Notes: generated by a model from the letters alone, not told the origin. DNA of 6,094 bases from an uncultured Bacilli bacterium (GCA_934101745.1 CAKOSD010000071.1:1-6094); one strand, 5' to 3'. Shown: positions 1-5,644, counted from the first letter of the stretch. Program-made: numbers and translations.

Positions 1-684
1 GTTAATGATAGAGATACATATGAATATCTTAAAGAAAATCATATTAATATTTTTCACGGCACTAACGCTAATGCTATCCCAGGTATAGCAAAGTATGGCT
101 TAAGAAGTGCTAGCAAAATAAAAGAAGCAAACGAAAAAATTTTATCGGGTGAGGCATCTACGCGCATTAACGACGAGCGTGATTTTATAAGCGTTACTGA
201 TGTTTTAGAAGTGGCTTGGGATTATATGCAAATAGATACAAGGGCTTTTCCCATTATTGTAGGAACAACCGAGGAAGAAATGAGAAAAAATGATGTATGG
301 ACGTGTAATGTAGACTCTGATGTATCAGAAATTGGCATAGAAAATCAATTACCTTTAAAGACAATAAAATGTGTCATGGTACCAAAAGATAAAGTGGAGT
401 ATGTTAAAACTTTATTTAGTAATACTAATATTAATGTTTTAGGTATTTCCAATATAAATGAAAGATATTTTTGGCTTGATCCTTTTTTAGGATATCAATT
501 TGTTCGTGAAAAGTATGAAACCTATAAGGAAAATAAAAGAACTGAACCTATTGATAAAATAAGCAACAAAGAATTAGTCCAAAATGCTTGTTTAAGAGTT
601 AAAAGTAAAATACAAAAAATGTATAATTGGATAACAATGGTAAAAGAAAGAGAAGAAGTTAAAAATGACAGTAAAAGATTATGA
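1..684 (+). CDS. ADP-ribosyltransferase-fold-like protein, 5' end missing
   Basis: The frame is open from the first base and ends at TGA 682-684, so at least 227 residues are present and the true start lies upstream of the window. The GTG at 211 is an internal valine, not a start. Residues 18-35 hold an F-H-G-T motif followed by an I-P-G-I-x-x-x-G-L pattern. This resembles the first conserved strand and helix of PARP/DarT/KptA-type ADP-ribosyltransferases, where His (here H19) binds NAD. A second block, F-I-S-V-T at 62-66 followed by A72 and Y75, resembles the second motif. A third, S-E-I (E110) followed by L-P-L-K-T-I-K, fits the place of the catalytic Glu strand. The C-terminal 60 residues are charged and helical. 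No signal peptide or membrane segment is visible in the part present. The assignment is by motif reading only; NAD-dependent modification of a protein or nucleic acid is inferred, and the target is unknown. The stop overlaps the next gene by 20 nt, suggesting translational coupling. Confidence 0.6.
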   Translation, partial: VNDRDTYEYLKENHINIFHGTNANAIPGIAKYGLRSASKIKEANEKILSGEASTRINDERDFISVTDVLEVAWDYMQIDTRAFPIIVGTTEEEMRKNDVWTCNVDSDVSEIGIENQLPLKTIKCVMVPKDKVEYVKTLFSNTNINVLGISNINERYFWLDPFLGYQFVREKYETYKENKRTEPIDKISNKELVQNACLRVKSKIQKMYNWITMVKEREEVKNDSKRL

Positions 685-952
685 TTTAGCCAAAGAAATT
701 TTAATGATTTTACCTTATATAGATAAAGAATACTTAATAAAAATACCTCAAGATTTTATAAATAATCTAGTTGATTTAGCATCCCTTAGTAATAAAAATT
801 TTACTTTTGAAAAAGGTAAAAATTTTAAAGAAATGGATATATCTAGTGAATGTAAGGATTTTTTAGCAATACTTATATTTAATGAATCTGATATAGAAGA
901 AAGAAAAAATTTACTTAACATATGGAATTATAATGATGTAAATAGTAATTAA
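665..952 (+). CDS. small hypothetical protein overlapping the ART-like gene
   Basis: This is a 95-residue, acidic, largely helical protein with no membrane segment, signal or recognised catalytic motif. The ATG at 665 is preceded by AGAAGAAG (651-658) at 6 nt spacing, and the frame begins inside the last 20 nt of the upstream gene, so the two are very likely one transcript. In outline there is an N-terminal helix with L-P-Y-I near residue 16, then a K-I-P turn near 26-28, an aromatic N-F-T-F segment, an I-S-S-E motif near 59-62, and a helix containing F-L-A-I-L. From memory this outline resembles a group of roughly 90-110 residue proteins common in gut Firmicutes that lack an assigned function; this was not searched. 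Its position suggests a partner or antidote of the ART-like protein, which is inference only. Confidence 0.6.
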   Translation: MTVKDYDLAKEILMILPYIDKEYLIKIPQDFINNLVDLASLSNKNFTFEKGKNFKEMDISSECKDFLAILIFNESDIEERKNLLNIWNYNDVNSN

Positions 953-981
953 CTATTTAAATATCATTTAATTCTTTTTTT
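947..981 (+). terminator. possible weak intrinsic terminator after the small protein
   Basis: AATTAA (947-952, including the TAA stop) can pair with TTAATT (968-973) across a 15-nt loop, and is followed by C and seven T residues (975-981). The stem is all A-T, so folding would be weak. The T-run and its position directly after the stop are the main support. Confidence 0.3.
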
Positions 982-1016
982 ATCTTACTATTAATATAAT
1001 TAATAGGTGATAATAT

Positions 1017-2093
1017 TTGAAAATATGTGTATATGCTATTTGTAAGAACGAAGAAAAGTTTATAAAAAGATGGTATGATTCGGTAAAGAGGGCAGATGGA
1101 ATATATGTTTTAGATACCGGTTCTACTGATAACTCTGTTAAGTTATTAAAGTCTTTAGGAGTTACGGTTAAACAAGAAATAATAAAACCGTGGCGTTTTG
1201 ATGTAGCCCGCAATAAATCTTTAGAGATGATACCTGATAATTATGATGTCTGTGTTTGTCTAGATTTAGATGAAGTTTTAGTAAGTGGTTGGTATGAGGT
1301 TGTACAAGCCCTTTGGAAGGATGGCTTAACGAGAATTAGATATGTTTATAACTGGTCATTAGATAAGAATAATAATCCCATAATAAGTTTTTATGGCGAA
1401 AAAATTCATGCGAGAAAAGGTTTTACTTGGGTTAATCCAGTTCATGAAATATTAAAATATAAGGGGGAAGAAAAATATTTATATACTGAAAAAATAATAG
1501 TTAATCATTATCCTGATAGTATGAAAAGCAGAAGTTCTTATTTACCTTTATTAGAACTAGCAATAAAAGAAAATCCGGAAAATGACCGTAATATGCATTA
1601 CTTAGGAAGAGAATATATGTATTATGGAAAGTATGAAGAAGCCATTACTACTTTAGAAAAACATTTAAATTTAAAAAGTGCTATTTGGAAAGATGAAAGA
1701 TGTGCCTCCATGCGTTTTATTGCTAGGTGTTATATGAAACTAAATCGTCCTAAAGAGGCTTTAATGTGGGCAAATATGGCGATAAAAGAAAGTCCTTATC
1801 TTAGAGATCCTTATATGGAAAAAGCCTTAATTACATATGAATTAAAAAAATATAAAGAAACCGAAAAACTATGTTTAGAGGCTTTAAAAATAAAGAAACA
1901 TCCCAAAACTTATATAAACGAAGCATTTACTACGGATTTAAATATATATGATATCTTAGCGGTGGTTTGTTTTAATAATGGTAAATATCGAAGTTCTTTA
2001 AGATATATAAATAAAGCTTTAGAATTAGATAATGATAATGAAAGATTAAATAATAATAAAAAAATTATTGAAAATGTTTTAATTGCTATTTAG
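1017..2093 (+). CDS. family 2 glycosyltransferase with TPR tail
   Basis: This is a 358-residue cytosolic GT-A fold transferase predicted to use a nucleotide-sugar donor. The start is TTG 1017, set by AGGTGA (1005-1010) at 6 nt spacing; the GT domain begins immediately (K-I-C-V-Y-A-I-C-K-N-E-E), so no later start is tenable. Visible motifs are the D-T-G-S-T-D loop at 33-38, F-D-V-A-R-N at 61-66 as in other GT2 enzymes, the metal-binding D83-x-D85, and H143-E144 in V-H-E. Residues about 192-225, 229-262, 263-296 and 309-342 form four TPR-like helix pairs. This architecture is known in SunS-like and related protein or peptide glycosyltransferases, where the TPR part binds the acceptor. The acceptor here is unknown and no candidate peptide gene is visible nearby. 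The C-terminal part reappears as a degraded copy at 3503-3766. The gene converges on the minus-strand membrane protein downstream. Confidence 0.88.
   Translation: MKICVYAICKNEEKFIKRWYDSVKRADGIYVLDTGSTDNSVKLLKSLGVTVKQEIIKPWRFDVARNKSLEMIPDNYDVCVCLDLDEVLVSGWYEVVQALWKDGLTRIRYVYNWSLDKNNNPIISFYGEKIHARKGFTWVNPVHEILKYKGEEKYLYTEKIIVNHYPDSMKSRSSYLPLLELAIKENPENDRNMHYLGREYMYYGKYEEAITTLEKHLNLKSAIWKDERCASMRFIARCYMKLNRPKEALMWANMAIKESPYLRDPYMEKALITYELKKYKETEKLCLEALKIKKHPKTYINEAFTTDLNIYDILAVVCFNNGKYRSSLRYINKALELDNDNERLNNNKKIIENVLIAI
1754..1887 (+). repeat. 11-bp direct repeat pair in the TPR region
   Basis: AGAGGCTTTAA occurs at 1754-1764 and again at 1877-1887, offset 123 bp (41 codons, in frame). Both encode the E-A-L at the end of a TPR helix. 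In the decayed copy the sequence passes from the left flank of the first repeat to the right flank of the second (junction 3547-3557), so these repeats mark the endpoints of the deletion seen there. Confidence 0.8.
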
Positions 2094-2109
2094 ATATAGA
2101 AATATATCT
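2092..2109 (+). terminator. possible hairpin at the glycosyltransferase stop
   Basis: AGATATA (2092-2098), loop GAAA and TATATCT (2103-2109) form a 7-bp stem with a stable GNRA loop that overlaps the TAG stop (2091-2093). The following sequence is T-rich (about 2113-2125, with a five-T run) but not a clean T-tract right after the stem, so termination is plausible rather than clear. Confidence 0.35.
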
Positions 2110-2200
2110 GCGTTCTTATCTTTTTGGTTAATAGTGCTGTATTGTTTGATTGTAGTAAATCACTTGATAATTAAATTAATTGGCTAGTTAAAAGTATTAT

Positions 2201-2222
2201 AAAAGGATGATTTTCATCATCC
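2201..2222 (-). terminator. intrinsic terminator of the MP1 gene
   Basis: Read on the minus strand, GGATGAT, loop GAAA and ATCATCC (stem arms 2205-2211 and 2216-2222) form a perfect 7-bp hairpin with a GNRA tetraloop, followed by TTTTATA (T-run complementary to 2201-2204). It lies about 55 nt beyond the TAA stop of the membrane-protein gene ending at 2277. On the plus strand no T-run follows, so it serves mainly the minus-strand transcript. Confidence 0.7.
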
Positions 2223-2276
2223 GAGAGTGATTCGCACTATCAAATTTATTATCTTCCAATACTATTAAAATAACCA

Positions 2277-3434
2277 TTATTTTGATGAAGAATCATTATG
2301 ACTAAGAATACGCCCGTATCCTTTATCTTCTGTATCATCAGCACTATAGTTTTGTGATTCCATGTTGAATTCTTCTTGAATAGTAGGAAGGTGTTCACAA
2401 ACTACTGAATTAGTATATATTTTAGAAGTATCAACTGACTCTGGAGCCTTATTCATAACTTTCTTTAAGTACTCTTCATTAAGTTCTTTGATTGTATTAT
2501 TTCTAATGTTCTCACGAATTTTAAATTCTAAATCAATTAGTCTATTATAAAAATTATTATTTTCAATTATAAGTTCATTAGTACTTGAACTAGCAATAAT
2601 ATATTCTACATATTCATTTGCTAATTCATTAAGAGCATTTATATCATCTTCACAATTAGGATAAGGATTAGCGAAAATAAGTTTTATATTTTCAGCAATT
2701 AACTGCACAAACTTAGATGCTTGTTTATCATTTTGCTCATTATCAATATTATTTCCTTTTCCTTTCGTACAATCAATGCTTTTTTCTTTTTGTAAGCGTT
2801 TTTTAAATTCGCTAGAAATATTTTCTTGAATAATATCCATCTCTAAATAATGTTTTAATTCTTGTTCCAAGTCATCAATATCTTTGTCTAATAATAGATA
2901 TTTTACTTCTTTTTCGATATCTTCAATTTCATTTTCTATTTTATTGTCATTAAATTGGCATAATATAGTCGATATAATTCCCATTATAAGGGTTATAATA
3001 TTCAGAACAATAAATAGAAAACTAGCTGTACAAATGGACAAGACGCCAAAAATACCGTTTAATGCCAAAAATACCATCCTACAAATGAGTAATATGGATT
3101 TTTGATTATTCTCTTTTTCTAGTCTTTTTTCTTTTTCTTCTTCTAAATGTTTGTTAAAAAGTTTCTCGCCATAATCATCTTTTATTACGGTACTATCATT
3201 TAAAACAGTGTAATGTAACTCATAGTCTTGATTCATCTTATAATACCACTCTTTATTATTTTTTATTTCTTTATAACAAATTAAAGCCTCTTCTTTATTA
3301 TGTAATTTACCTGTACTTAAATAATTTTTAACTGTCGGCCAAATCCTGTATTTATGTTTATTAATTTCTCGCTCAACAACATTATAGTTTTGGGTATAAT
3401 ATTCTTCTAAGTAATCAGCGTTGTACTTTTTCAT
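2277..3434 (-). CDS. unrecognised two-TM protein, copy 1 (MP1)
   Basis: This is a 385-residue protein of unknown function. The start is ATG at 3434-3432, preceded by a purine-rich GAAAGAAGAGAG stretch (complement of 3439-3450). The N-terminal 110 residues are charged and cytosolic-like, with the shared block L-S-T-G-K-L-H-N-K-E-E (39-49) and a C-Y then W-Y-Y pattern (53-65). Two membrane spans, about 114-134 and 138-159, form a tight hairpin. A charged, probably coiled-coil stretch follows (about 163-220), then a conserved domain with A-S-K-F-V (239-243), A-N-P-Y-P-N-C-E (255-262) and L-A-N-E-Y-V-E (271-277), and an H-L-P-T-I-Q-E-E-F motif at 348-356. The tail is polar. No catalytic signature is recognised. 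It is a diverged paralogue of MP2 at 3798-4886, with which it shares both terminal domains while the membrane part differs. The general shape recalls 2TM effector families such as SLATT, but I see no diagnostic motif. Confidence 0.85.
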   Translation of the reverse strand: MKKYNADYLEEYYTQNYNVVEREINKHKYRIWPTVKNYLSTGKLHNKEEALICYKEIKNNKEWYYKMNQDYELHYTVLNDSTVIKDDYGEKLFNKHLEEEKEKRLEKENNQKSILLICRMVFLALNGIFGVLSICTASFLFIVLNIITLIMGIISTILCQFNDNKIENEIEDIEKEVKYLLLDKDIDDLEQELKHYLEMDIIQENISSEFKKRLQKEKSIDCTKGKGNNIDNEQNDKQASKFVQLIAENIKLIFANPYPNCEDDINALNELANEYVEYIIASSSTNELIIENNNFYNRLIDLEFKIRENIRNNTIKELNEEYLKKVMNKAPESVDTSKIYTNSVVCEHLPTIQEEFNMESQNYSADDTEDKGYGRILSHNDSSSK

Positions 3435-3467
3435 AATTCTCTCTTCTTTCTTAAGTTAATAGTAATT

Positions 3468-3496
3468 ACTTTAGCGTATTATTATTTTCTTGTCAA
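3468..3496 (-). promoter_or_regulatory. SigA-type promoter of MP1
   Basis: On the minus strand a perfect -35 TTGACA (complement of 3491-3496) is separated by 17 nt from TAAAGT (complement of 3468-3473, 4 of 6 matches to TATAAT). It lies about 34 nt upstream of the MP1 ATG. The -35 box sits only a few bases from the left edge of the glycosyltransferase remnant at 3502. Confidence 0.72.
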
Positions 3497-3502
3497 TTAA
3501 AC

Positions 3503-3766
3503 ATGTATTTTATTGTTAGATGTTATATGAAACTAAATCGTTCTAAAGAGGCTTTAAAAATAAAGAAACATCCCAAAACTTATATTAATGAGGCTTTCAC
3601 TACGGATTTAAATATATATGATATCTTAGCCGTGGTTTGTTTTAATAATGGTAAATATCGAAGTTCTTTAAGATATATAAATAAGGCTTTAGAATTAGAT
3701 AAAGATAATGAAAGATTAAATAATAATAAGAAACTAATTGAACAATCAATAAATTATAATTCTTGA
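3503..3766 (+). pseudogene. truncated, internally deleted copy of the glycosyltransferase TPR tail
   Basis: The 87-codon frame matches residues 232-249 and 291 onward of the glycosyltransferase at 1017-2093. DNA homology begins at CATG 3502 (matching 1709), has a 123-bp in-frame deletion at the 11-bp AGAGGCTTTAA junction (3547-3557), and continues to about 3742. By eye some 16-17 differences occur in about 240 aligned bases, near 93% identity. The last seven codons diverge completely. The whole GT catalytic domain and one TPR are missing. No Shine-Dalgarno sequence precedes the ATG at 3503 and no plus-strand promoter is evident, so it is best read as a remnant. Within the 48 residues after the deletion junction the changes seen are synonymous, so truncation was either recent or the peptide is still under constraint. 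Expression as a small TPR peptide is possible but unsupported. Confidence 0.85.
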
Positions 3767-3770
3767 ATAC

Positions 3771-3799
3771 GAAAAATAGAGAGCTTTTAACTCTCTATT
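3771..3799 (-). terminator. intrinsic terminator overlapping the MP2 stop
   Basis: AATAGAGAG (3775-3783) and CTCTCTATT (3791-3799) form a 9-bp stem with a 7-nt loop. On the minus strand the hairpin begins inside the TAA stop of the membrane-protein gene and is followed by a T-run (complement of the A residues at 3772-3776). It also lies 8 nt after the stop of the plus-strand remnant, but no T-run follows in that direction. Confidence 0.7.
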
Positions 3800-4886
3800 A
3801 GTTATTTGGTTTAAGTTTGCGAGCACTGCCAGTATCATTTGTAGGTACTTGTAAATCTGCTTGAAACTGTTCTTCAACTGTTGGAATATGTCCGTTAACT
3901 ACTGGACCACTATAAACTTGTTTAGTTTGTTCTACAGCTTTAGCTCCATCTTTTATAATATCAGATAAATAACCATCATTGTATTTACGCATTTTGTTAA
4001 TTTCCATATTTCTTTTGATTTTTGCTTCTAAATCATTAAGTTTACCATAAAAGTCTTTGCTACCAGATAGTTTTAAGGCAATTTTACTAGTTAGGTTTGC
4101 TTCTTGTTCTTTTACGATGCTTTCTACATATTCATTGGCTAAACTGTGAAGGGTATCAAGATCTTCTTCACAATTAGGATATGGATTAGCAATAATACTT
4201 TTCATATCTTCACCTACAAGTTTAACAAAGGCTGATGCGTGTTCTTCGTTTTGTCTTTTAATGATTTCTTCATCTTGATTTGTGCCTCTTTCAGTTAGTT
4301 CTTTATCGACATAATCTTTTAGAGAACCAACTGCCTTTGCTTTGTTTTGGGTGCCAATTTTTGCTAATATTTTTTCTTTTAATTTACTAATAATTTTGCT
4401 TTTTGAATGCTTAATACCAAGGCCAAACTCTAATGTTTCTTGTAAATCATCAACTTTTTTATCAACAATTATTTTTTTGAAAAACGCAAAATTTCCAGCC
4501 ATAATTCCCACTGTCGATAATGCCCAAATGACGAAATCAAAAACATTTGGTAATGTCTCTGTTAAAGTATGATAGTAATTACTAAAATTAATTATTTTAG
4601 CGACAATACTATTCATAAATGGGGCATATCCAAAGATTGTAACAAAAAATAAAGCAATATCTATTAAAGATACAAATATTACAAATTCGTCATTATCATT
4701 ATATCTGTAGTTTATATCATAATACCATTTTTTGTTTTTTTGCATATTATCATAGCAAATTTGCATTTCTTCTTTATTTTTTATTTTGCCAGTACTTAAC
4801 CATTCAGTAACAACTTGCCACTCGTAATTATCGGCATTGTTACCCATTCTATTTTTTTCAAGTAATTCAATATTATATTTTTCCAT
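3798..4886 (-). CDS. unrecognised two-TM protein, copy 2 (MP2)
   Basis: This is a 362-residue paralogue of the protein at 2277-3434, function unknown. The start is ATG at 4886-4884, with a strong AAGGAAGGGG ribosome site (complement of 4897-4906) about 10 nt upstream. The N-terminal block W-L-S-T-G-K-I-K-N-K-E-E (29-40), C-Y and W-Y-Y (44-56) matches copy 1. Membrane segments lie at about 69-98 and 116-137, with a longer intervening loop (about 99-115) than in copy 1. A lysine-rich region (about 140-200) leads to the conserved domain: A-S-A-F-V-K-L-V (217-224), A-N-P-Y-P-N-C-E (233-240), L-A-N-E-Y-V-E (249-255), F-Y-G-K-L-N-D-L-E (279-287) and G-H-I-P-T-V-E-E-Q-F (332-341). Both ends are therefore conserved while the membrane part and coiled linker vary. 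Topology with both termini on the same side is inferred from the two spans. The gene is monocistronic, with its own promoter and terminator. Confidence 0.85.
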   Translation of the reverse strand: MEKYNIELLEKNRMGNNADNYEWQVVTEWLSTGKIKNKEEMQICYDNMQKNKKWYYDINYRYNDNDEFVIFVSLIDIALFFVTIFGYAPFMNSIVAKIINFSNYYHTLTETLPNVFDFVIWALSTVGIMAGNFAFFKKIIVDKKVDDLQETLEFGLGIKHSKSKIISKLKEKILAKIGTQNKAKAVGSLKDYVDKELTERGTNQDEEIIKRQNEEHASAFVKLVGEDMKSIIANPYPNCEEDLDTLHSLANEYVESIVKEQEANLTSKIALKLSGSKDFYGKLNDLEAKIKRNMEINKMRKYNDGYLSDIIKDGAKAVEQTKQVYSGPVVNGHIPTVEEQFQADLQVPTNDTGSARKLKPNN

Positions 4887-4896
4887 TTGAAATTTT

Positions 4897-4906
4897 CCCC
4901 TTCCTT
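4897..4906 (-). promoter_or_regulatory. strong ribosome binding site of MP2
   Basis: AAGGAAGGGG on the minus strand, 10 nt upstream of the ATG at 4886, is a near-consensus Shine-Dalgarno sequence and stronger than the purine run before copy 1. It fixes the start of MP2. Confidence 0.75.
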
Positions 4907-4920
4907 AAACGGTGATACCT

Positions 4921-4949
4921 ACTATATCCTTTATTTTCATGGTTGTCAA
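4921..4949 (-). promoter_or_regulatory. SigA-type promoter of MP2
   Basis: On the minus strand TTGACA (complement of 4944-4949) is separated by exactly 17 nt from TATAGT (complement of 4921-4926, 5 of 6 matches). It lies about 35 nt upstream of the MP2 ATG. The arrangement matches that of copy 1 (perfect -35, 17-nt spacer, similar distance to start), suggesting strong housekeeping expression of both. Confidence 0.82.
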
Positions 4950-5013
4950 TATTAAATATCATGATTAACTTAGGTTGAAATTAAACATTTATACAAACTA
5001 ATTTGTTTACTTA

Positions 5014-5042
5014 TTGTTATTCTTATTTAGATGCGATATAAT
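5014..5042 (+). promoter_or_regulatory. promoter of the PduL gene
   Basis: TTGTTA (5014-5019), a 17-nt spacer and a perfect TATAAT (5037-5042) precede the ATG at 5067. Transcription would begin near 5049, followed by the AAAGTAGG ribosome site (5055-5062). Because this promoter lies over the alternative ATG at 5031, it argues that translation does not start there. Confidence 0.72.
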
Positions 5043-5066
5043 TTTAGTATTAAGAAAGTAGGTATT

Positions 5067-5636
5067 ATGAAGATAAGTGTAGGAGTGTCTAATAGACATT
5101 GTCATTTAACAAAAGAAGTATATGAGAAGTTATTTGGTAAGAGTGAATTAACTTTTAAAAGAGCCTTAAATCAACCAGGACAATTTGCAGCGGAAGAAAC
5201 AGTAATTATAAAAGGACCAAAGGGTTCAATTGAGAAGGTTAGAGTCTTAGGACCTTTCCGTTCTTATAATCAAGTAGAAGTATCAAAAACTGATGCTTAT
5301 AAGTTAGGAATAAATCCGCCGGTTCGAAAAAGTGGGCATTTAGACGGCGCTAGCGAACTAGAAATAATTGGTCCTAAAGATAAGATTATTCTTCCTTGTG
5401 GGATAATTGCTAATCGTCATATTCATATATCTGATGCCCTTGCTAAGGAGTGGGGTGTTGTTGATGATGAGCCAGTTGGGGTGATTATCGATGGTGAAAA
5501 GCAAGGTTTAATTGAGGCTTTCTTTAAAACTAGTAGTGATGGATATTTAGAGATTCACTTAGATACTGATGATGCGAATGGATTTTTACTTAAACAAAAT
5601 GATACAGTAGAAATTAAATTTAAGAAAAAAGATTAA
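5067..5636 (+). CDS. pduL: PduL-type phosphate propanoyltransferase / phosphotransacetylase
   Basis: This 189-residue enzyme interconverts acyl-CoA plus phosphate with acyl-phosphate plus CoA (propanoyl- or acetyl-CoA), feeding acetate/propionate kinase for ATP. It shows the two PduL beta-barrel repeats, each with a zinc-binding H-x-H: S-N-R-H-C-H-L (H11, H13) and N-R-H-I-H-I-S (H118, H120). A third ligand, H164, lies in H-L-D-T-D-D-A-N. G-P-F-R-S-Y-N-Q-V-E at 62-71 carries the conserved Arg (R65) implicated in phosphate binding. The start is ATG 5067, set by AAAGTAGG at 5055-5062 and the promoter just upstream; an in-frame ATG at 5031 would add 12 residues, but it precedes the expected transcript start. 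The short N-terminus has no microcompartment encapsulation helix and no pdu/eut genes are adjacent, so a cytosolic housekeeping role as the acetate-forming transacetylase is likely. Confidence 0.93.
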   Translation: MKISVGVSNRHCHLTKEVYEKLFGKSELTFKRALNQPGQFAAEETVIIKGPKGSIEKVRVLGPFRSYNQVEVSKTDAYKLGINPPVRKSGHLDGASELEIIGPKDKIILPCGIIANRHIHISDALAKEWGVVDDEPVGVIIDGEKQGLIEAFFKTSSDGYLEIHLDTDDANGFLLKQNDTVEIKFKKKD

Positions 5637-5644
5637 TGCTTATT

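Noticed and set aside
211..213. GTG as start of the first gene
   Set aside because: The frame is open back to base 1 and the motif-bearing region (H19-G20-T21 at 55-63) lies upstream of it, so the gene is simply cut by the window edge.
995..1000. Perfect TATAAT as promoter of the glycosyltransferase
   Set aside because: No acceptable -35 is found at 16-18 nt, and the transcript would begin at about 1007, inside the ribosome site at 1005-1010. It may be chance in AT-rich DNA.
980..1213. Minus-strand open frame of 77 codons
   Set aside because: It lies opposite the N-terminal catalytic domain of the glycosyltransferase, has no ribosome site or family resemblance, and is an antisense shadow.
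2884..3105. Plus-strand open frame of 73 codons
   Set aside because: It is antisense to the membrane and coiled-coil region of MP1; its hydrophobic residues mirror that coding sequence and no promoter or ribosome site is seen.
3503..3766. Functional small TPR gene
   Set aside because: No Shine-Dalgarno or plus-strand promoter precedes it, and it begins mid-domain relative to the parent gene; kept as a pseudogene.
4342..4572. Plus-strand open frame of 76 codons
   Set aside because: It is antisense to the lysine-rich and second-TM region of MP2; no independent support.
2277..4886. Assignment of the two-TM proteins to SLATT-type defence effectors
   Set aside because: Only the general shape (charged N-terminus, two spans, helical tail) agrees; no diagnostic motif and no nucleotide-cyclase or other sensor partner nearby.
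4975..5004. TTGAAA-18-TAATTT as the PduL promoter
   Set aside because: It is a poorer match than TTGTTA-17-TATAAT at 5014-5042 and has a less usual spacer; a secondary role cannot be excluded.
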